Source: Phyto melanocephala (taxonomy: Eukaryota; Arthropoda; Insecta; Diptera; Rhinophoridae). From it: a stretch of 64,000 nt of DNA. The notes beneath the pieces are model-generated. The model made no database searches. It was not told the DNA's origin and was given only the letters and a program-made list of their open reading frames with translations. Numbering within the stretch: the stretch's first letter is position 1; every line of letters starts with the position of its first letter. Shown here piece by piece: positions 22,248 to 32,895 of the stretch. A program made the position numbers and the translations under genes. Location of the stretch: positions 87,934,216-87,998,215 of the forward strand of contig OW799236.1 in assembly GCA_941918925.1 (NCBI GenBank). Reading direction: 5' to 3'.

Positions 22248-24340
22248 TCTGGGGCGTTACTCCATAATTCGATTTAAAACTAAAATTTTTCAAATTTGTA
22301 TGCTTTACACATTGTAATTCGAAAATGTTATCTTTCGAATTGAACCCTGTTCTTATTTATTTTTTTTTTAATTCAAATTTTTAAAGTTGTTGCTACTGAT
22401 TTTTTACTTCTAAAATGCTGCAGTTTACGAATTAACGTCAACTAATTAAGGTACTTACAACTGTGATTCTTTTCCAAATTTTTAATAACAAATTGAAAAC
22501 AACACGCAATACCCAGCGTTTACAGCGTTTATGTAAAATCAATTATTTAGCTCATCGCTGAGAAAAATCATAATCATGTCTTATTATCTGCCTTGCAAAT
22601 CTTTCTTTCAGCAATATTTTTACTGGGTACACACACATTCCTATATTAATGAAGGGTTTATAAGATTCAGCACAATCGAATATGCCATATTCTAACCTTG
22701 TCTTTTAATTTATTATCAAAAAAAAAAACTTCTTTAGCTATAAAAATATGTTACTGCTTGTTCATCTAGTTCTTGGTCTGCTTTAGTATTCTTAATTATA
22801 CTTTGTGGTTTCATCAAATATTTTTTCTACTTTATGTACTTTATTATAAAAGCTATAAAAGCAATAATAAACGTTATTAAATAAATTATTAAAGCAGTGA
22901 TGAAGAAAATAAATTCATTCTTGTAATGTGTATAAAACATAAAGAGTAATCTGTTTTAACAATCTGCTTTTATACTTATTTAATTTCTATATTTGTTCTG
23001 CCACTTTTTTTCACAGACAGTCATTCACTGACTTTTGATTCAATTTTTACACACGCACACATACATACAAGGTTACTAGTACTATTACACTTACCTTAAA
23101 CCTGCTGTTAGATGTTGTTTAATGTAAATTTTACGCATAAAAATTATTAATATTTCTTCTTTTGTGTCAAAAGAATGATGGCGATGACGAGCTGTTGAAG
23201 TCAAATTTAGATTGAAGCAATTGCTGAAACAAACACCCCTACACAAACTGGAACACAATGTGTATACACTAATAATGACAACAAAATTAGAACAAGAAAT
23301 AAAAAAGGAAAATGAAGAGAAATTATTTCTTTTCAAATTTTATTTCCTTTAACTTTTGACTTTGTGTACGCTTTTATTCTAGTTGATATAAAACACACTC
23401 ATATACATACATCGCTGGAAACACAGACACTCACTGACACATAAAATTGTTCTATGTTTTTATTAAATTATTTTCTTTATACATTTTATGTGTGACTTTT
23501 GTTATGTTTATTTAATTAAAATTATAGAATTTTTTAAATTTTTTGTCTACCAGCATAGTTTTATTTAGCACTATCTTTTAATGTTTTTGTTAGACCTTAT
23601 AAATAATGTCACATCCACTTTTTACTAAAATTAAACAATTACTAATTTGCTTCATTTTAGGTCTGTCTGAGTATTGGTTTAAACAGGAGCACCAACAGCA
23701 ACAACACTCCAAGTATGTAAACTAAAAAAAAAATTAAAGAGAATTTTTCATTAATTATTTCTCACCAATTGGTTGTTTTTTCAAGATTATGAATAAATTA
23801 TTTAAAGTATATCATTAGTCTGTTGTCATAGTTATATTAAAGTCGTTAAAACAGCCTGCAATAGGAATAAAATTTCATTTTTGTATAAAATACACAGGAA
23901 TAACATCAGTATTTTTAAATATTTTTTAATTTATTTATCCTTCTTTATAACTAAAATTGAAATAGTAATAATATTTTAAATAATTCCAGTCAAAACCCAT
24001 TCTATATTATTCGAATTTATTATTGATATGACCTTATTGTTGAAGTAGCAATAATTAATTTACATATTTTTTCCATAATTATTTAAAACTTATTTATTTT
24101 ATTTTTTTAACTATTTAAAATAATAAACATTAAAGGTTTTATCCGTACTATTGTTGTATTTTTATCTTTTCGGAACACAATAGAATTTTATATAAAAAAT
24201 TAATATTAACAAGAATTAAATTGTTTAATTCCTTAGTGTAACATTGTCGGCTATCAGTAAATAAATGTCATTTAAACAGTTAAATTGTTGTTAATTACTT
24301 TAGCTATTTTTTATCAAAATAGCAAATTTTATTCGATATA
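22248..24340. other. AT-rich region, possibly intronic
   Basis: A degenerate B-type 3' end (GAAGGGTTTATAAGATTCAG) lies at about 22651. One splice-site-flanked candidate exon (23661-23712) is listed separately. Nothing else was recognised. Confidence 0.45.
23661..23712 (+). CDS. Candidate isolated host exon (52 bp)
   Basis: A good acceptor (TTTGCTTCATTTTAG) precedes it and a good donor (GTATGT) follows. In the frame that starts after two bases it reads LSEYWFKQEHQQQQHS with no stop, and it enters and leaves in matching phases (two bases at each end). CAG-rich Gln/His runs are common in fly regulatory proteins. No partner exon was found in the window, so it would belong to a gene with very large introns or be fortuitous. 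The gene is not recognised. Confidence 0.3.
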
Positions 24341-24345
24341 CTTTT

Positions 24346-24573
24346 TGTTGAAAAGAAAAAAAACTATTTTTTGAGAGTAAGTTTCAATTATGATTTATTT
24401 TTATTAATTTTACTTCAAAATTAATAGTTTTACAATCAGGTTTTTTTTCAAACTAATGTTTTAACAATTTTTATATATTTTGTCAATTCTAGACATTTAT
24501 ATACAGGTATCTATAATTGAAAATAAAGTAAATAATCAAAGTATGAAACAAAACAAAAAACTTGTTTGTAACA
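24346..24573 (-). repeat. 3' LTR of the BEL/Pao element (228 bp)
   Basis: On the minus strand it starts TGTTACAAACAAG directly after the polypurine tract and ends TTTCTTTTCAACA, so it has the TG..CA ends expected of an LTR. Its first 66 bp recur at 30463-30528. The left boundary is fixed by the target duplication CTTTT at 24341. Confidence 0.85.
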
Positions 24574-24598
24574 TTCTCCCCCTCGTTAAAACAAAGTT

Positions 24599-27500
24599 TT
24601 AACCAATAAAGTTTTGAGAAGTTTGAGACCGTCTTACATCAAGTTTAGCTAGTTTTGCTACTGGTCTTTTTAAAATGCCACCTTTTGAAAAAATATCAGC
24701 ACTTCTTACATTTCCATCAGTTGCTTTACATACTGATTGTACTATGCCCTTAGGCCAACTGTTTCTTGGTAAATTTGGATCAACTATTATAACTATATCA
24801 CCAACTTTAAGGGGACTACATTTTTCAAACCACTTTGTACGTTTCGTTAATGTTGGCAAGTATTCATGTATCCATCGTTTCCAAAATATATCAGCAAAGT
24901 ACTGCATTTTCCTCCAATTTTTTCGTAGCACAGTATCATCTGCCGAAAACTTACCTATCGGCTTATCACCATTTGAAGATCCTAAGAGGAAGTGGTTAGG
25001 AGTCAATGCTTCATCAGTTGTTGAATCTAAATCCACATAAGTAAGAGGTCTAGAGTTAACAACGCGTTCACACTCCAGTAATCCATTATATAACGTATCA
25101 TCTTTAAATATAAAATTTGGCATAATTTGATGCAATACTTTTTTTACAGATTGTACTAAACGTTCCCAACTTCCGCCCATATGTGGTGCGGCTGGTGGAT
25201 TAAAGTGCCAGGATGTTGATGAAGTTGTAAACTTTACTTCCAAAATTTTAAAATCAACATTTTTAAGGGCGTTCTCAAGCTCTGTTTTAGCTCCTTTAAA
25301 GTTCGTTCCATTATCGCAATATATCTCAATAGGTGTACCTCGTCGGGCAACGAAATTTTGAATTGCCATAATGCAACTATCAGTTGTCATATCATGGGCC
25401 ACTTCAATGTGTATTGCTCTTACAGTTAGACAAGTAAATAGTACTCCCCAACGCTTCTCTTGGTGCCGTGCAACTTTAACATATAAAGGCCCAAAATAAT
25501 CTATGCCGACAAAGGAAAATGTACGAACGAATGCTGATAATCGGGCTTTAGGTAGTATGGACATTTCCGGAATTACGGGTGATGCATTTGAGTTCTTGCA
25601 TTGTTGACAATTTCGACGTACTTTCTTTAATTCAGCTCTTAATTTTGGAATGTAAAAGTATTGACGTAATTCATTAAGACATGTATCATGGTGAATGTGA
25701 TGAAATTTTTCGTGAAAATGTTGTATCAACAAGCTGGTACAATAGTGATTTCTTGGCAAAATTATGGGACACCTTGAGTTTTCAGGTACAACTGTGATCA
25801 AACCAATTCTTCCGTTCATTCGTATAATCTGATTATTATCAACATAAGGAGAACATTTGTATAGAACACTTGATTTTGAAATATTTCCAATGTTATTTGA
25901 TAAGATAGCATATTCATCCTCAAAAAATTCCTGTTGCATTTTCCGGTAAATAATGGTTTCTGCCATGGAATGCAGCTTAGACACATCAGACAATAAGTAC
26001 TCCCGATTCTTTGACTTATTTAATTTTATCTTTAACTTGTTAATAAATGCGTAAAGGTTGACAACAGTTCGTATTAGTTTCTTCCATGATGAAAATCTAT
26101 TAAAATCAATTAAGTTAAAATTAAATACCTTTCGATGTGCCATAACAATATGGGGTCTTAGATCTTCAGAAATTTTTGAAACCTTCAATTTATTCACCGG
26201 CCAATAAGATTCATTATTTTTCAAGAAAGGTGGACCTTCAAACCAGCGACTTTTCATATTAAATTCAAAACGTTTCTTCCATTTTGTCGCATCATCTGCA
26301 ACATTGTCTTTTGTATCTATATATTTCCACTCTGATAAGTTGCTGCAATCAAGGATTTCTCCAATGCGATACATAACGAATTGTTTATAATTCCGAGGAT
26401 CAGCTCTTAACCAACAAAGAACAGTATTGGAATCAGACCAAAAAGTTCGACTTTCGATTTGTACGTTAGGAACCTCACATATAACATTTGCTAAACGAAC
26501 ACCTAATACAGCTGCCATTAATTCCATGCGTGGAATTGAAACAGGTTGCTTCGGAGCCACCTTTACTTTAGCGCCTACAAATGAAACTTGAACCCCATCT
26601 TCCGAAGATATTCGAAAATATGCAACAGCAGCGTACGCTAATTCACTTGCATCAACAAATACGTGTAACTGCACTGAACATCCAGGTTGAATTGAGAACC
26701 ATCGAGGAATTTTCACACTTTCTATATTCGGTAGGATTTTAATCCATATTATCCATTTATTGAAAATATCATCATTAACCTCGTCAGTGCAACCTTCAGT
26801 AGTTATCCAAATCTCTTGGAGTAGAATTTTTAAGTAAACAACATACGCTGATAAAAAACCAAAAGGATCAAAAATAGACATAAGCGTCCTTAATACGTCG
26901 GTTTTTGTGGGTCGGTTGGAACCTGATAGAACATCCTTATTTATTCGAGTCAATTTTAATGAAAATGTAAAATTATCATCTTCTGTTGACCACCACATAC
27001 CTAATATCTTTTCAGTAGACATCTCAATCATATTAGGTTCAATTACGACTTTGTTTTGCTCTTCTATTTCACCAAGGCTCTTCATTACAACCTTTGAATT
27101 TGATTTCCAGTTTCGGATAAAAAAACCGCCCTTGCTGTGAATAAAAGCCACTTGTTTTGATAACTTAATTGCTTCATCAACAGTATCTGCACAGTCTAAT
27201 AAGTCGTCTACATAATGGTGATTAATAATTGAATCTACAGCTCTTGGAAATTGGTCTCTAAATTCTAGCGCATTTGTATTTTTAATATATTGTGCTGAAC
27301 TTGGAGAACACGCAGCACCAAATGTCATTACTTTCATTACATAGACATCAGGCTTTTGTTTATTTTCGCCGTTTCGCCAAATAAAACGCTGGGCATTTTG
27401 ATCTTCTTTACGAATTAGCACCTGGTGAAACATCTCTTTAATGTCTGCACAAATGGCAATTTTCCTTAAGCGAAAACCATACAAAGTGGAAAGTAACGAG

Positions 27501-29878
27501 GTCGTCAAATCTGGACCTTTTAGGAGCATAGAATTTAAAGAAACTCCCTTCACTTTTGCTGCTGCATCCCAGACCAACCGAATCTTACCTGGCTGGTTAG
27601 GACTTATGACCGTAAATATAGGAAGATACCACGTAATACCTTTTGAAATATTTACTTCATTTTCGGACAACTTTCGGGCATAACCTTTTTCCACTAATGT
27701 ATTAATTTGTTGTGTGATAGTCAGAATTTGTTCGGGGTTTGATTTTTTTTCAAGGCATTGCAGCCGCTTCAGTGCCATTAAATAACTATTTGGTACTTCC
27801 ACTGTGTCTTCCTTCCAGAGCAGCCCAGTTTCAAATCGCTCACCGATACGTTTAGTGGTAATTTGTAGTAAGAATTTTCCACGCTTTTCTTCCGGGGATA
27901 CTATTTCGTACTTTCGTCCAGCATTTTCCAAAGACATATATTCCGTTACTATATTGTTTAACTTTTCCATTTCGCAGTCACAGTTGCATAGTTCGATCTT
28001 ATGATATCCGATAGTTTTTTCAAGAGTCGAATCACTGCCGCCATGCATAACCCAACCCAACCTTGTTTTAGAAGCACAAGGTTCGTTTATAGCACCTTCA
28101 ACCATTTTTAAAGAATTACATACGTGGCCATTGTTTAAGCCAATAAGAATTTTTGGTGAAACATTGTTATAAGTAGATAACGGAATATTCTTTAGATGCT
28201 TATAGGTTTCTAAGTCTTGTTTGGTTATACTTTGTAATGGCAAAGAAAGATTTTCAACACTTCGCACATTAAGGAGTTCATACTTTTTTGAATTTTCATT
28301 ACAACCAGAAATTAAAACGTTGACTTGCATTGAATTTTTTTCCACACGACTAGCCTCTGAGGTCCATTTTAAGCATAGGTTATTAATGTTACCTTCTAAA
28401 CCAAGCTGATCACAAATGTCTTTTTGTATAAGAGTAACATTTGATCCATCGTCCAAAAATGCAAAAGTCTTAACGGAAGTATACTTATTATACAGTATAA
28501 TGGGTACAATTTTAAAAAATGTTTTTTCACTAAAACTTGAAATTGAATGTGTTGTGACAACGGAGTTTTCTTTATATTTGTGAAGTAATTTGTGATGCCT
28601 AGCTTCACAATTATCGACAGGGCACTTTGCATCAATGCATCGATAAAAACCATGTTTCTGAAGGCACAGACGACACAGTTTAAACTGACGAACTTTATCC
28701 CAACGCTCAGAAAGCTTCATTTCAGAAAATTTGGTACACTTATCTACGAAATGATTTTTATAGCATATAACACATGATTGTTCAATTTGTTTAGGTTGCT
28801 CAACCTCATGTTCATGTACAATGCCATATGTTTTATAAGAGATAACTGTTGGACTAACTTTAGCCACTGCCTCAGCCATGTCAAACAACCATTTAGCAAA
28901 CAATAGTATATCAGCATCACGATTCGCAATAAACATGGCCCAATTGATTTTGCTTTGAGCTGGTAACTTATCCACAAGTTCCTGAAGAAGCAAAGGATTA
29001 TTTTTGTGTGATTCTAACCCAGAGGCTTCAAGTGTAGAACAAAGATTTCGAACTGAAATCGCGTAGCTTACAAGACCATCTAGTCTATCTGCTTTTAAAG
29101 GCACTTCTGATCGAATTTTTTCCAAAAGCGCATTAATTATTATTTCTGGCCGACCAAACATCATTTTGAGTGTTCGAATCACTTCTGACACATTTTTTGG
29201 CATCAAAAGATGACAACTTTCAGCATCAAATGCTTTTCCTTTTAAGCATTTTTGCAGTCGTAGAAGATTTTCTGAATCAGAGTACCCACATAGCTTAGTG
29301 CTTTCTACAAATGAGCTGATAAATAATGGCCATTCTTCGGGTTTTCCACTAAAGACAGGAAGATCGGTAGACAGTGCTTTACGTGCTGATAATTGATTTT
29401 TTGTTAATTCTATCACATCTTCTTCTAAAGGTTTTTTTTCGAATTGTTTCTTTTGTTGTTCACGTTTGTCGTCAAAGCAAGTAGGTGAATTACATGGAGA
29501 ATTTTTATTTTTGATTTGCGAGTATGCCTGCAAATTCGAAACCCATTCTCTCGTACGTGAAATAGGTTCATTACAAATGCTCTCTGCACCTTCCTCTGAC
29601 ATTGCTAGAATTTCAAATTTTCTGTTGAGGAAACGAGATTCTAAAGCTTTTTCCTCTTCCAGGCGTTGAAGCTCCAATTTAAGCAATTTTTGTCTTGAAG
29701 AACTGGCGGAACATAAAGACATAGCCTTCGTTTTATTAAGTAAGTGGACACTTACTGACTTGTCATTCGCTGTTTCTCCAATGCATCTAAAACACATCCA
29801 GTCATGGTTTTCTATAGAGTCAGTTACACCTGCGCATGTAAAGTGGTACCATATATTGCATTTATCGCACTGCAACAT
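24599..29878 (-). CDS. BEL/Pao Gag-Pol polyprotein, 1759 codons, N-terminally cut
   Basis: One open frame encodes, in order: half a PHD finger (C4, C7, H12, C15, C29, C32; the first Cys pair is missing), a Gag region (about 100-340), Cys/His knuckles (about 365-440), an aspartic protease (FAFLDDGSNVTLI, about 473; DDG replaces the usual DTG/DSG), reverse transcriptase (active site YVDDLL, about 890), RNase H (VFVDASELAYAAVAYF; about 1080-1200), an HHCC integrase zinc site (about 1380-1440), the integrase core (GIDYFGP about 1459, CDNGTNFKG about 1522, SWERLVQ about 1570) and the C-terminal DUF5641-like domain. The start codon at 29878 lies 9 bases from a rearrangement junction, so the true N-terminus, probably an upstream half of the PHD finger, is lost. 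The absence of stops says the insertion is young. Confidence 0.93.
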   Translation of the reverse strand: MLQCDKCNIWYHFTCAGVTDSIENHDWMCFRCIGETANDKSVSVHLLNKTKAMSLCSASSSRQKLLKLELQRLEEEKALESRFLNRKFEILAMSEEGAESICNEPISRTREWVSNLQAYSQIKNKNSPCNSPTCFDDKREQQKKQFEKKPLEEDVIELTKNQLSARKALSTDLPVFSGKPEEWPLFISSFVESTKLCGYSDSENLLRLQKCLKGKAFDAESCHLLMPKNVSEVIRTLKMMFGRPEIIINALLEKIRSEVPLKADRLDGLVSYAISVRNLCSTLEASGLESHKNNPLLLQELVDKLPAQSKINWAMFIANRDADILLFAKWLFDMAEAVAKVSPTVISYKTYGIVHEHEVEQPKQIEQSCVICYKNHFVDKCTKFSEMKLSERWDKVRQFKLCRLCLQKHGFYRCIDAKCPVDNCEARHHKLLHKYKENSVVTTHSISSFSEKTFFKIVPIILYNKYTSVKTFAFLDDGSNVTLIQKDICDQLGLEGNINNLCLKWTSEASRVEKNSMQVNVLISGCNENSKKYELLNVRSVENLSLPLQSITKQDLETYKHLKNIPLSTYNNVSPKILIGLNNGHVCNSLKMVEGAINEPCASKTRLGWVMHGGSDSTLEKTIGYHKIELCNCDCEMEKLNNIVTEYMSLENAGRKYEIVSPEEKRGKFLLQITTKRIGERFETGLLWKEDTVEVPNSYLMALKRLQCLEKKSNPEQILTITQQINTLVEKGYARKLSENEVNISKGITWYLPIFTVISPNQPGKIRLVWDAAAKVKGVSLNSMLLKGPDLTTSLLSTLYGFRLRKIAICADIKEMFHQVLIRKEDQNAQRFIWRNGENKQKPDVYVMKVMTFGAACSPSSAQYIKNTNALEFRDQFPRAVDSIINHHYVDDLLDCADTVDEAIKLSKQVAFIHSKGGFFIRNWKSNSKVVMKSLGEIEEQNKVVIEPNMIEMSTEKILGMWWSTEDDNFTFSLKLTRINKDVLSGSNRPTKTDVLRTLMSIFDPFGFLSAYVVYLKILLQEIWITTEGCTDEVNDDIFNKWIIWIKILPNIESVKIPRWFSIQPGCSVQLHVFVDASELAYAAVAYFRISSEDGVQVSFVGAKVKVAPKQPVSIPRMELMAAVLGVRLANVICEVPNVQIESRTFWSDSNTVLCWLRADPRNYKQFVMYRIGEILDCSNLSEWKYIDTKDNVADDATKWKKRFEFNMKSRWFEGPPFLKNNESYWPVNKLKVSKISEDLRPHIVMAHRKVFNFNLIDFNRFSSWKKLIRTVVNLYAFINKLKIKLNKSKNREYLLSDVSKLHSMAETIIYRKMQQEFFEDEYAILSNNIGNISKSSVLYKCSPYVDNNQIIRMNGRIGLITVVPENSRCPIILPRNHYCTSLLIQHFHEKFHHIHHDTCLNELRQYFYIPKLRAELKKVRRNCQQCKNSNASPVIPEMSILPKARLSAFVRTFSFVGIDYFGPLYVKVARHQEKRWGVLFTCLTVRAIHIEVAHDMTTDSCIMAIQNFVARRGTPIEIYCDNGTNFKGAKTELENALKNVDFKILEVKFTTSSTSWHFNPPAAPHMGGSWERLVQSVKKVLHQIMPNFIFKDDTLYNGLLECERVVNSRPLTYVDLDSTTDEALTPNHFLLGSSNGDKPIGKFSADDTVLRKNWRKMQYFADIFWKRWIHEYLPTLTKRTKWFEKCSPLKVGDIVIIVDPNLPRNSWPKGIVQSVCKATDGNVRSADIFSKGGILKRPVAKLAKLDVRRSQTSQNFIG

Positions 29879-30456
29879 TGTCTTTTGTATCTATATATTT
29901 CCACTCTGATAAGTTGCTGCAATCAAGGATTTCTCCAATGCGATACATAACGAATTGTTTATAATTCCGAGGATCAGCTCTTAACCAACAAAGAACAGTA
30001 TTGGAATCAGACCAAAAAGTTCGACTTTCGATTTGTACGTTAGGAACCTCACATATAACATTTGCTAAACGAACACCTAATACAGCTGCCATTAATTCCA
30101 TGAGTGGAATTGAAACAGGTTGATTCGGAGCCACCTTTACTTTAGCGCCTACAAATGAAACTTGAACCCCATCTTCCGAAGATATTCGAAAATATGCAAC
30201 AGCAGCGTACGCTAATTCACTTGCATCAACAAATACGTGTAACTGCACTGAACATCCAGGTTGAATTGAGAACCATCGAGGAATTTTCACACTTTCTATA
30301 TTCGGTAGGATTTTAATCCATATTATCCATTTATTGAAAATATCATCATTAACCTCGTCAGTCCAACCTTCAGTAGTTCTCCAAATCTCTTGGAGTAGAA
30401 TTTTTAAGTAAACAACATACGCTGATAAAAAACCAAAAGGATCAAAAATAGACATA
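29870..30456 (-). pseudogene. Duplicated RT/RNase H segment of the BEL/Pao element
   Basis: These 587 bp are collinear with 26296-26882 of the same element, in the same orientation, without indels and with four base differences that I could count. At the polyprotein side the join lies in an 11-bp identity shared by both templates (CTGCAACATTG). At the LTR side six bases (GACGTA, 30457-30462) separate it from the LTR stub. It encodes part of the Pol region (SIFDPFGFLSAYVVYLKILL onwards) but cannot give a protein with a function by itself. Confidence 0.9.
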
Positions 30457-30462
30457 GACGTA

Positions 30463-30528
30463 TATCTATAATTGAAAATAAAGTAAATAATCAAAGTATG
30501 AAACAAAACAAAAAACTTGTTTGTAACA
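30463..30528 (-). repeat. Truncated 5' LTR of the BEL/Pao element
   Basis: It is identical in length and, as far as read, in sequence to the first 66 bp of the 3' LTR (24508-24573). It starts TGTTACAAACAAG next to the target duplication CTTTT (30529-30533). The remaining 162 bp of LTR, primer-binding site and leader are absent, so a normal promoter/R region is missing at this end. Confidence 0.85.
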
Positions 30529-30884
30529 CTTTTCATTTAAAGAACATTTAAAACTTTTTTTATATACAAATTTTCAAAACATAAAAAATAAAATAAATAA
30601 TATGCTAATATTGTTAATGATTTCTCCACTTTCTTTTTACATTAAACGCAAGCCAGTTGATATATCTAGAACATTTTTATTTTAACTTGAAGAACAATGA
30701 AAATTCATATTGTTTACCAAGGGCACGTTCGCAACATTTCTATTGAAAGAGCCGCTATATCTCATTAAATATTGTCACTGAGCTTGCCTAACAATATCGG
30801 CATACTGACTTTGGCCAATTATTATAATCGTTAAAAGCATGCTCTAGGCGGTCAATCTGCAAGACCATTTCCATTTATAATTTA

Positions 30885-31560
30885 CTAGAAAAGCCCGGCG
30901 CACGTTGCTACGCCCCTTAGTGAATGAAAATGCATTCTGAATTCCCACTTTTCTAATAACGAAATTATGTAGTCATGACAGTTTAATGTGTGCAAAGTTT
31001 CAGAAAAATCAGTCCAGTGCAAGTAGCTGAAAATTATAACTTTTTTATGGGCGTGGCCCCGCCCACTTTTCTAATCACGAAATTGTTTAACCATGAGACT
31101 TCAATATGCATGTGAAAAGTTTTAGAAAAATAGGTGAAGTTAAAGTAGCTAAAAATGATAACTTTTTTTGGGCGTGGCACTGCCCACTTTTCTAATCACG
31201 AAATTGTAAAGTCATGACAGCTCAATATGTGTGCATAGTTTCAGAAAAATCGGTCCAGCGCAAGTAACTCAAAATTATAAATTTTTTATGGGCGTGGCCC
31301 CGCCCACTTTTCTAATCACGAAATTATTTAGTCATGATAGCTCGATATGTGTGCAAAGTTTCAGAAAAATCGGTCATGTGCAAGTAGCTTAAAATGATAA
31401 CTAATTTTTATGGGCGTGGCACCGCCCACTTTTTTCTACCCATAAACACTCCCTGGTATGTGTACAACAACTTACCAAAGTTTGAGCCCGATCGGTTTTA
31501 CAGTTTCGGAGTCTATAGCTAACACACACACACACAGAGTTTCACTTTTATATATATAGA
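30885..31560 (-). mobile_element. Complete non-autonomous Helitron with 120-bp tandem repeats
   Basis: On the minus strand it begins TCTATATATATAAAAGTGAA after an A and ends GCGCCGGGCTTTTCTAG before a T. These are Helitron ends at an A/T target. About four tandem units of 120-121 bp fill it (unit landmarks GCCCAC at 31061, 31182, 31302 and 31423), each containing the GC palindrome GGGCGTGGCCCCGCCC. No coding sequence is present. It belongs to the same family as 11526-14641 and 44533-44790. Confidence 0.9.
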
Positions 31561-31639
31561 TTTACCGAATTTTAATTTTAATAAATCATTTGTTTCACTC
31601 ACTGTGAGGCTAATAGCACCTAATTTTGAAACTACACAC

Positions 31640-32666
31640 TAGGGTGATCGATTATTCGACTTTTTTAAAAAACCGGTTTTCAAATAGTTTGAAGTTTAGA
31701 ATTTAAAAAAAACCGTTTGCTATTTTGAAAATTAAGAAAAAACCGGTTAACCGGTTCGAATATATAAAATATAATATATAAATAATATTATAATAAAAAT
31801 TATATCTAAATATGAAATTTTTACAGTGGCTGCACAATAACGTAATAACTGACATGAATGCAGTTGACTAATTTGGTTTTAATTAGTTGAATTTAAGGAC
31901 AAAAGGTACTCTTTACTAGTTAAATAAATAAATACAATAAATTAATACATAAATAAATAAGACTCTTTTTAAGTCTGTTATAAAATTTTGTATCTCCTTC
32001 TGTACATTTTTTAAATGTTAAATAGATCTTTTAAACTAATGTGCACTAACGTATTTTGTTTGAAATGATTCCTGTAATTTGAAATACATTTTAAAGGCTA
32101 GGGAGAAAATCTTTAAAATTTCGTATTAAAAATTCTTTCTTATACCCCTGCCAGATACAAATATAGGCATAAACTAGTTTGTTCAATGGTTTAATTGAAA
32201 TTTAAGTTGACAGACACTCAATGCCATTAGTTAAAATTAGGATCTGGAAAAAGATATTATTGGTTTTTCTTTATTGTAGCTATATTTTTCACCGAAAAGT
32301 GATCGATCAGCTTAGTTTATGCTTCGTTAGGTTTATAACCTATAAAAAAAATATTTAAGCTCAATTATTTTTCTTATTTTACATATGTTTTTTAAACAAC
32401 AAATACATTTTTTTCTATATTATAGAAGAATATTTAATAGTTTTTATTTTCTGATTTTTGGAAACTTTTCGCGTACTCAATATACTATGGTACGATTGGT
32501 TACAAATATATATGAAAATAAACTTAAAAATATAAAAAAACCGGCTTTTTCGGATAAAAAACCGGTGTATTCGATATTCAAAAAATCAACATTTAGAAAA
32601 AACCGCCAGCAAAAGCAGGAAAAAGCAGGGTTTTCTACCGGTTGTAAAACCGAGTCGATCACCCTA
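31640..32666. mobile_element. hAT-like non-autonomous element, copy 1
   Basis: Terminal repeats TAGGGTGATCGA and TCGATCACCCTA are flanked by CTACACAC (31632-31639) and CTACATAC (32667-32674), an 8-bp duplication with one mismatch. This is the hAT signature. Many AACCGGTT motifs occur in both subterminal regions. Overlapping frames on the two strands near 32385-32687 are not coding. A second full copy lies at 50899-51735. Confidence 0.8.
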
Positions 32667-32895
32667 CTACATACCATTGATATTTAAAGTCGCAACATGA
32701 CGTTTGATTATGACTTTATTTAGTTATTCTGCTTATGCATTTGCTCTTAAATTTGCAGTCACCGACTTCTCAGTTTGTTAGTCAATTTTAATTATGTGTA
32801 AACTTTATTTGTTCGTATACTTTGCTTCCCTTTACATTTTATTCTTTTTCTGCAAAACATTTACTATACCTGTACAAATCTATCTAAATTCTAAA

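Larger units (their letters stand above)
24346..30528 (-). mobile_element. BEL/Pao LTR retrotransposon with rearranged 5' end
   Basis: Perfect 5-bp target duplications CTTTT flank the element (24341-24345 and 30529-30533). Minus-strand order is LTR start, a duplicated internal segment, the polyprotein, a polypurine tract (AACGAGGGGGAGAA, complement of 24574-24587) and the complete 3' LTR. The 5' LTR is only a 66-bp stub joined to a 587-bp duplicate of the RT/RNase H region. Because both outer ends are integrase-type ends with a target duplication, the rearranged molecule seems to have integrated as such. Confidence 0.92.

Noticed and set aside
24675..29669. Several plus-strand open frames of 60-121 codons
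   Set aside because: Shadows of the BEL/Pao polyprotein on the other strand.
30940..31440. Regular 120-bp repeats considered as a CRISPR array
   Set aside because: Units are contiguous with no unique spacers, lie inside a Helitron, and the genome is eukaryotic.
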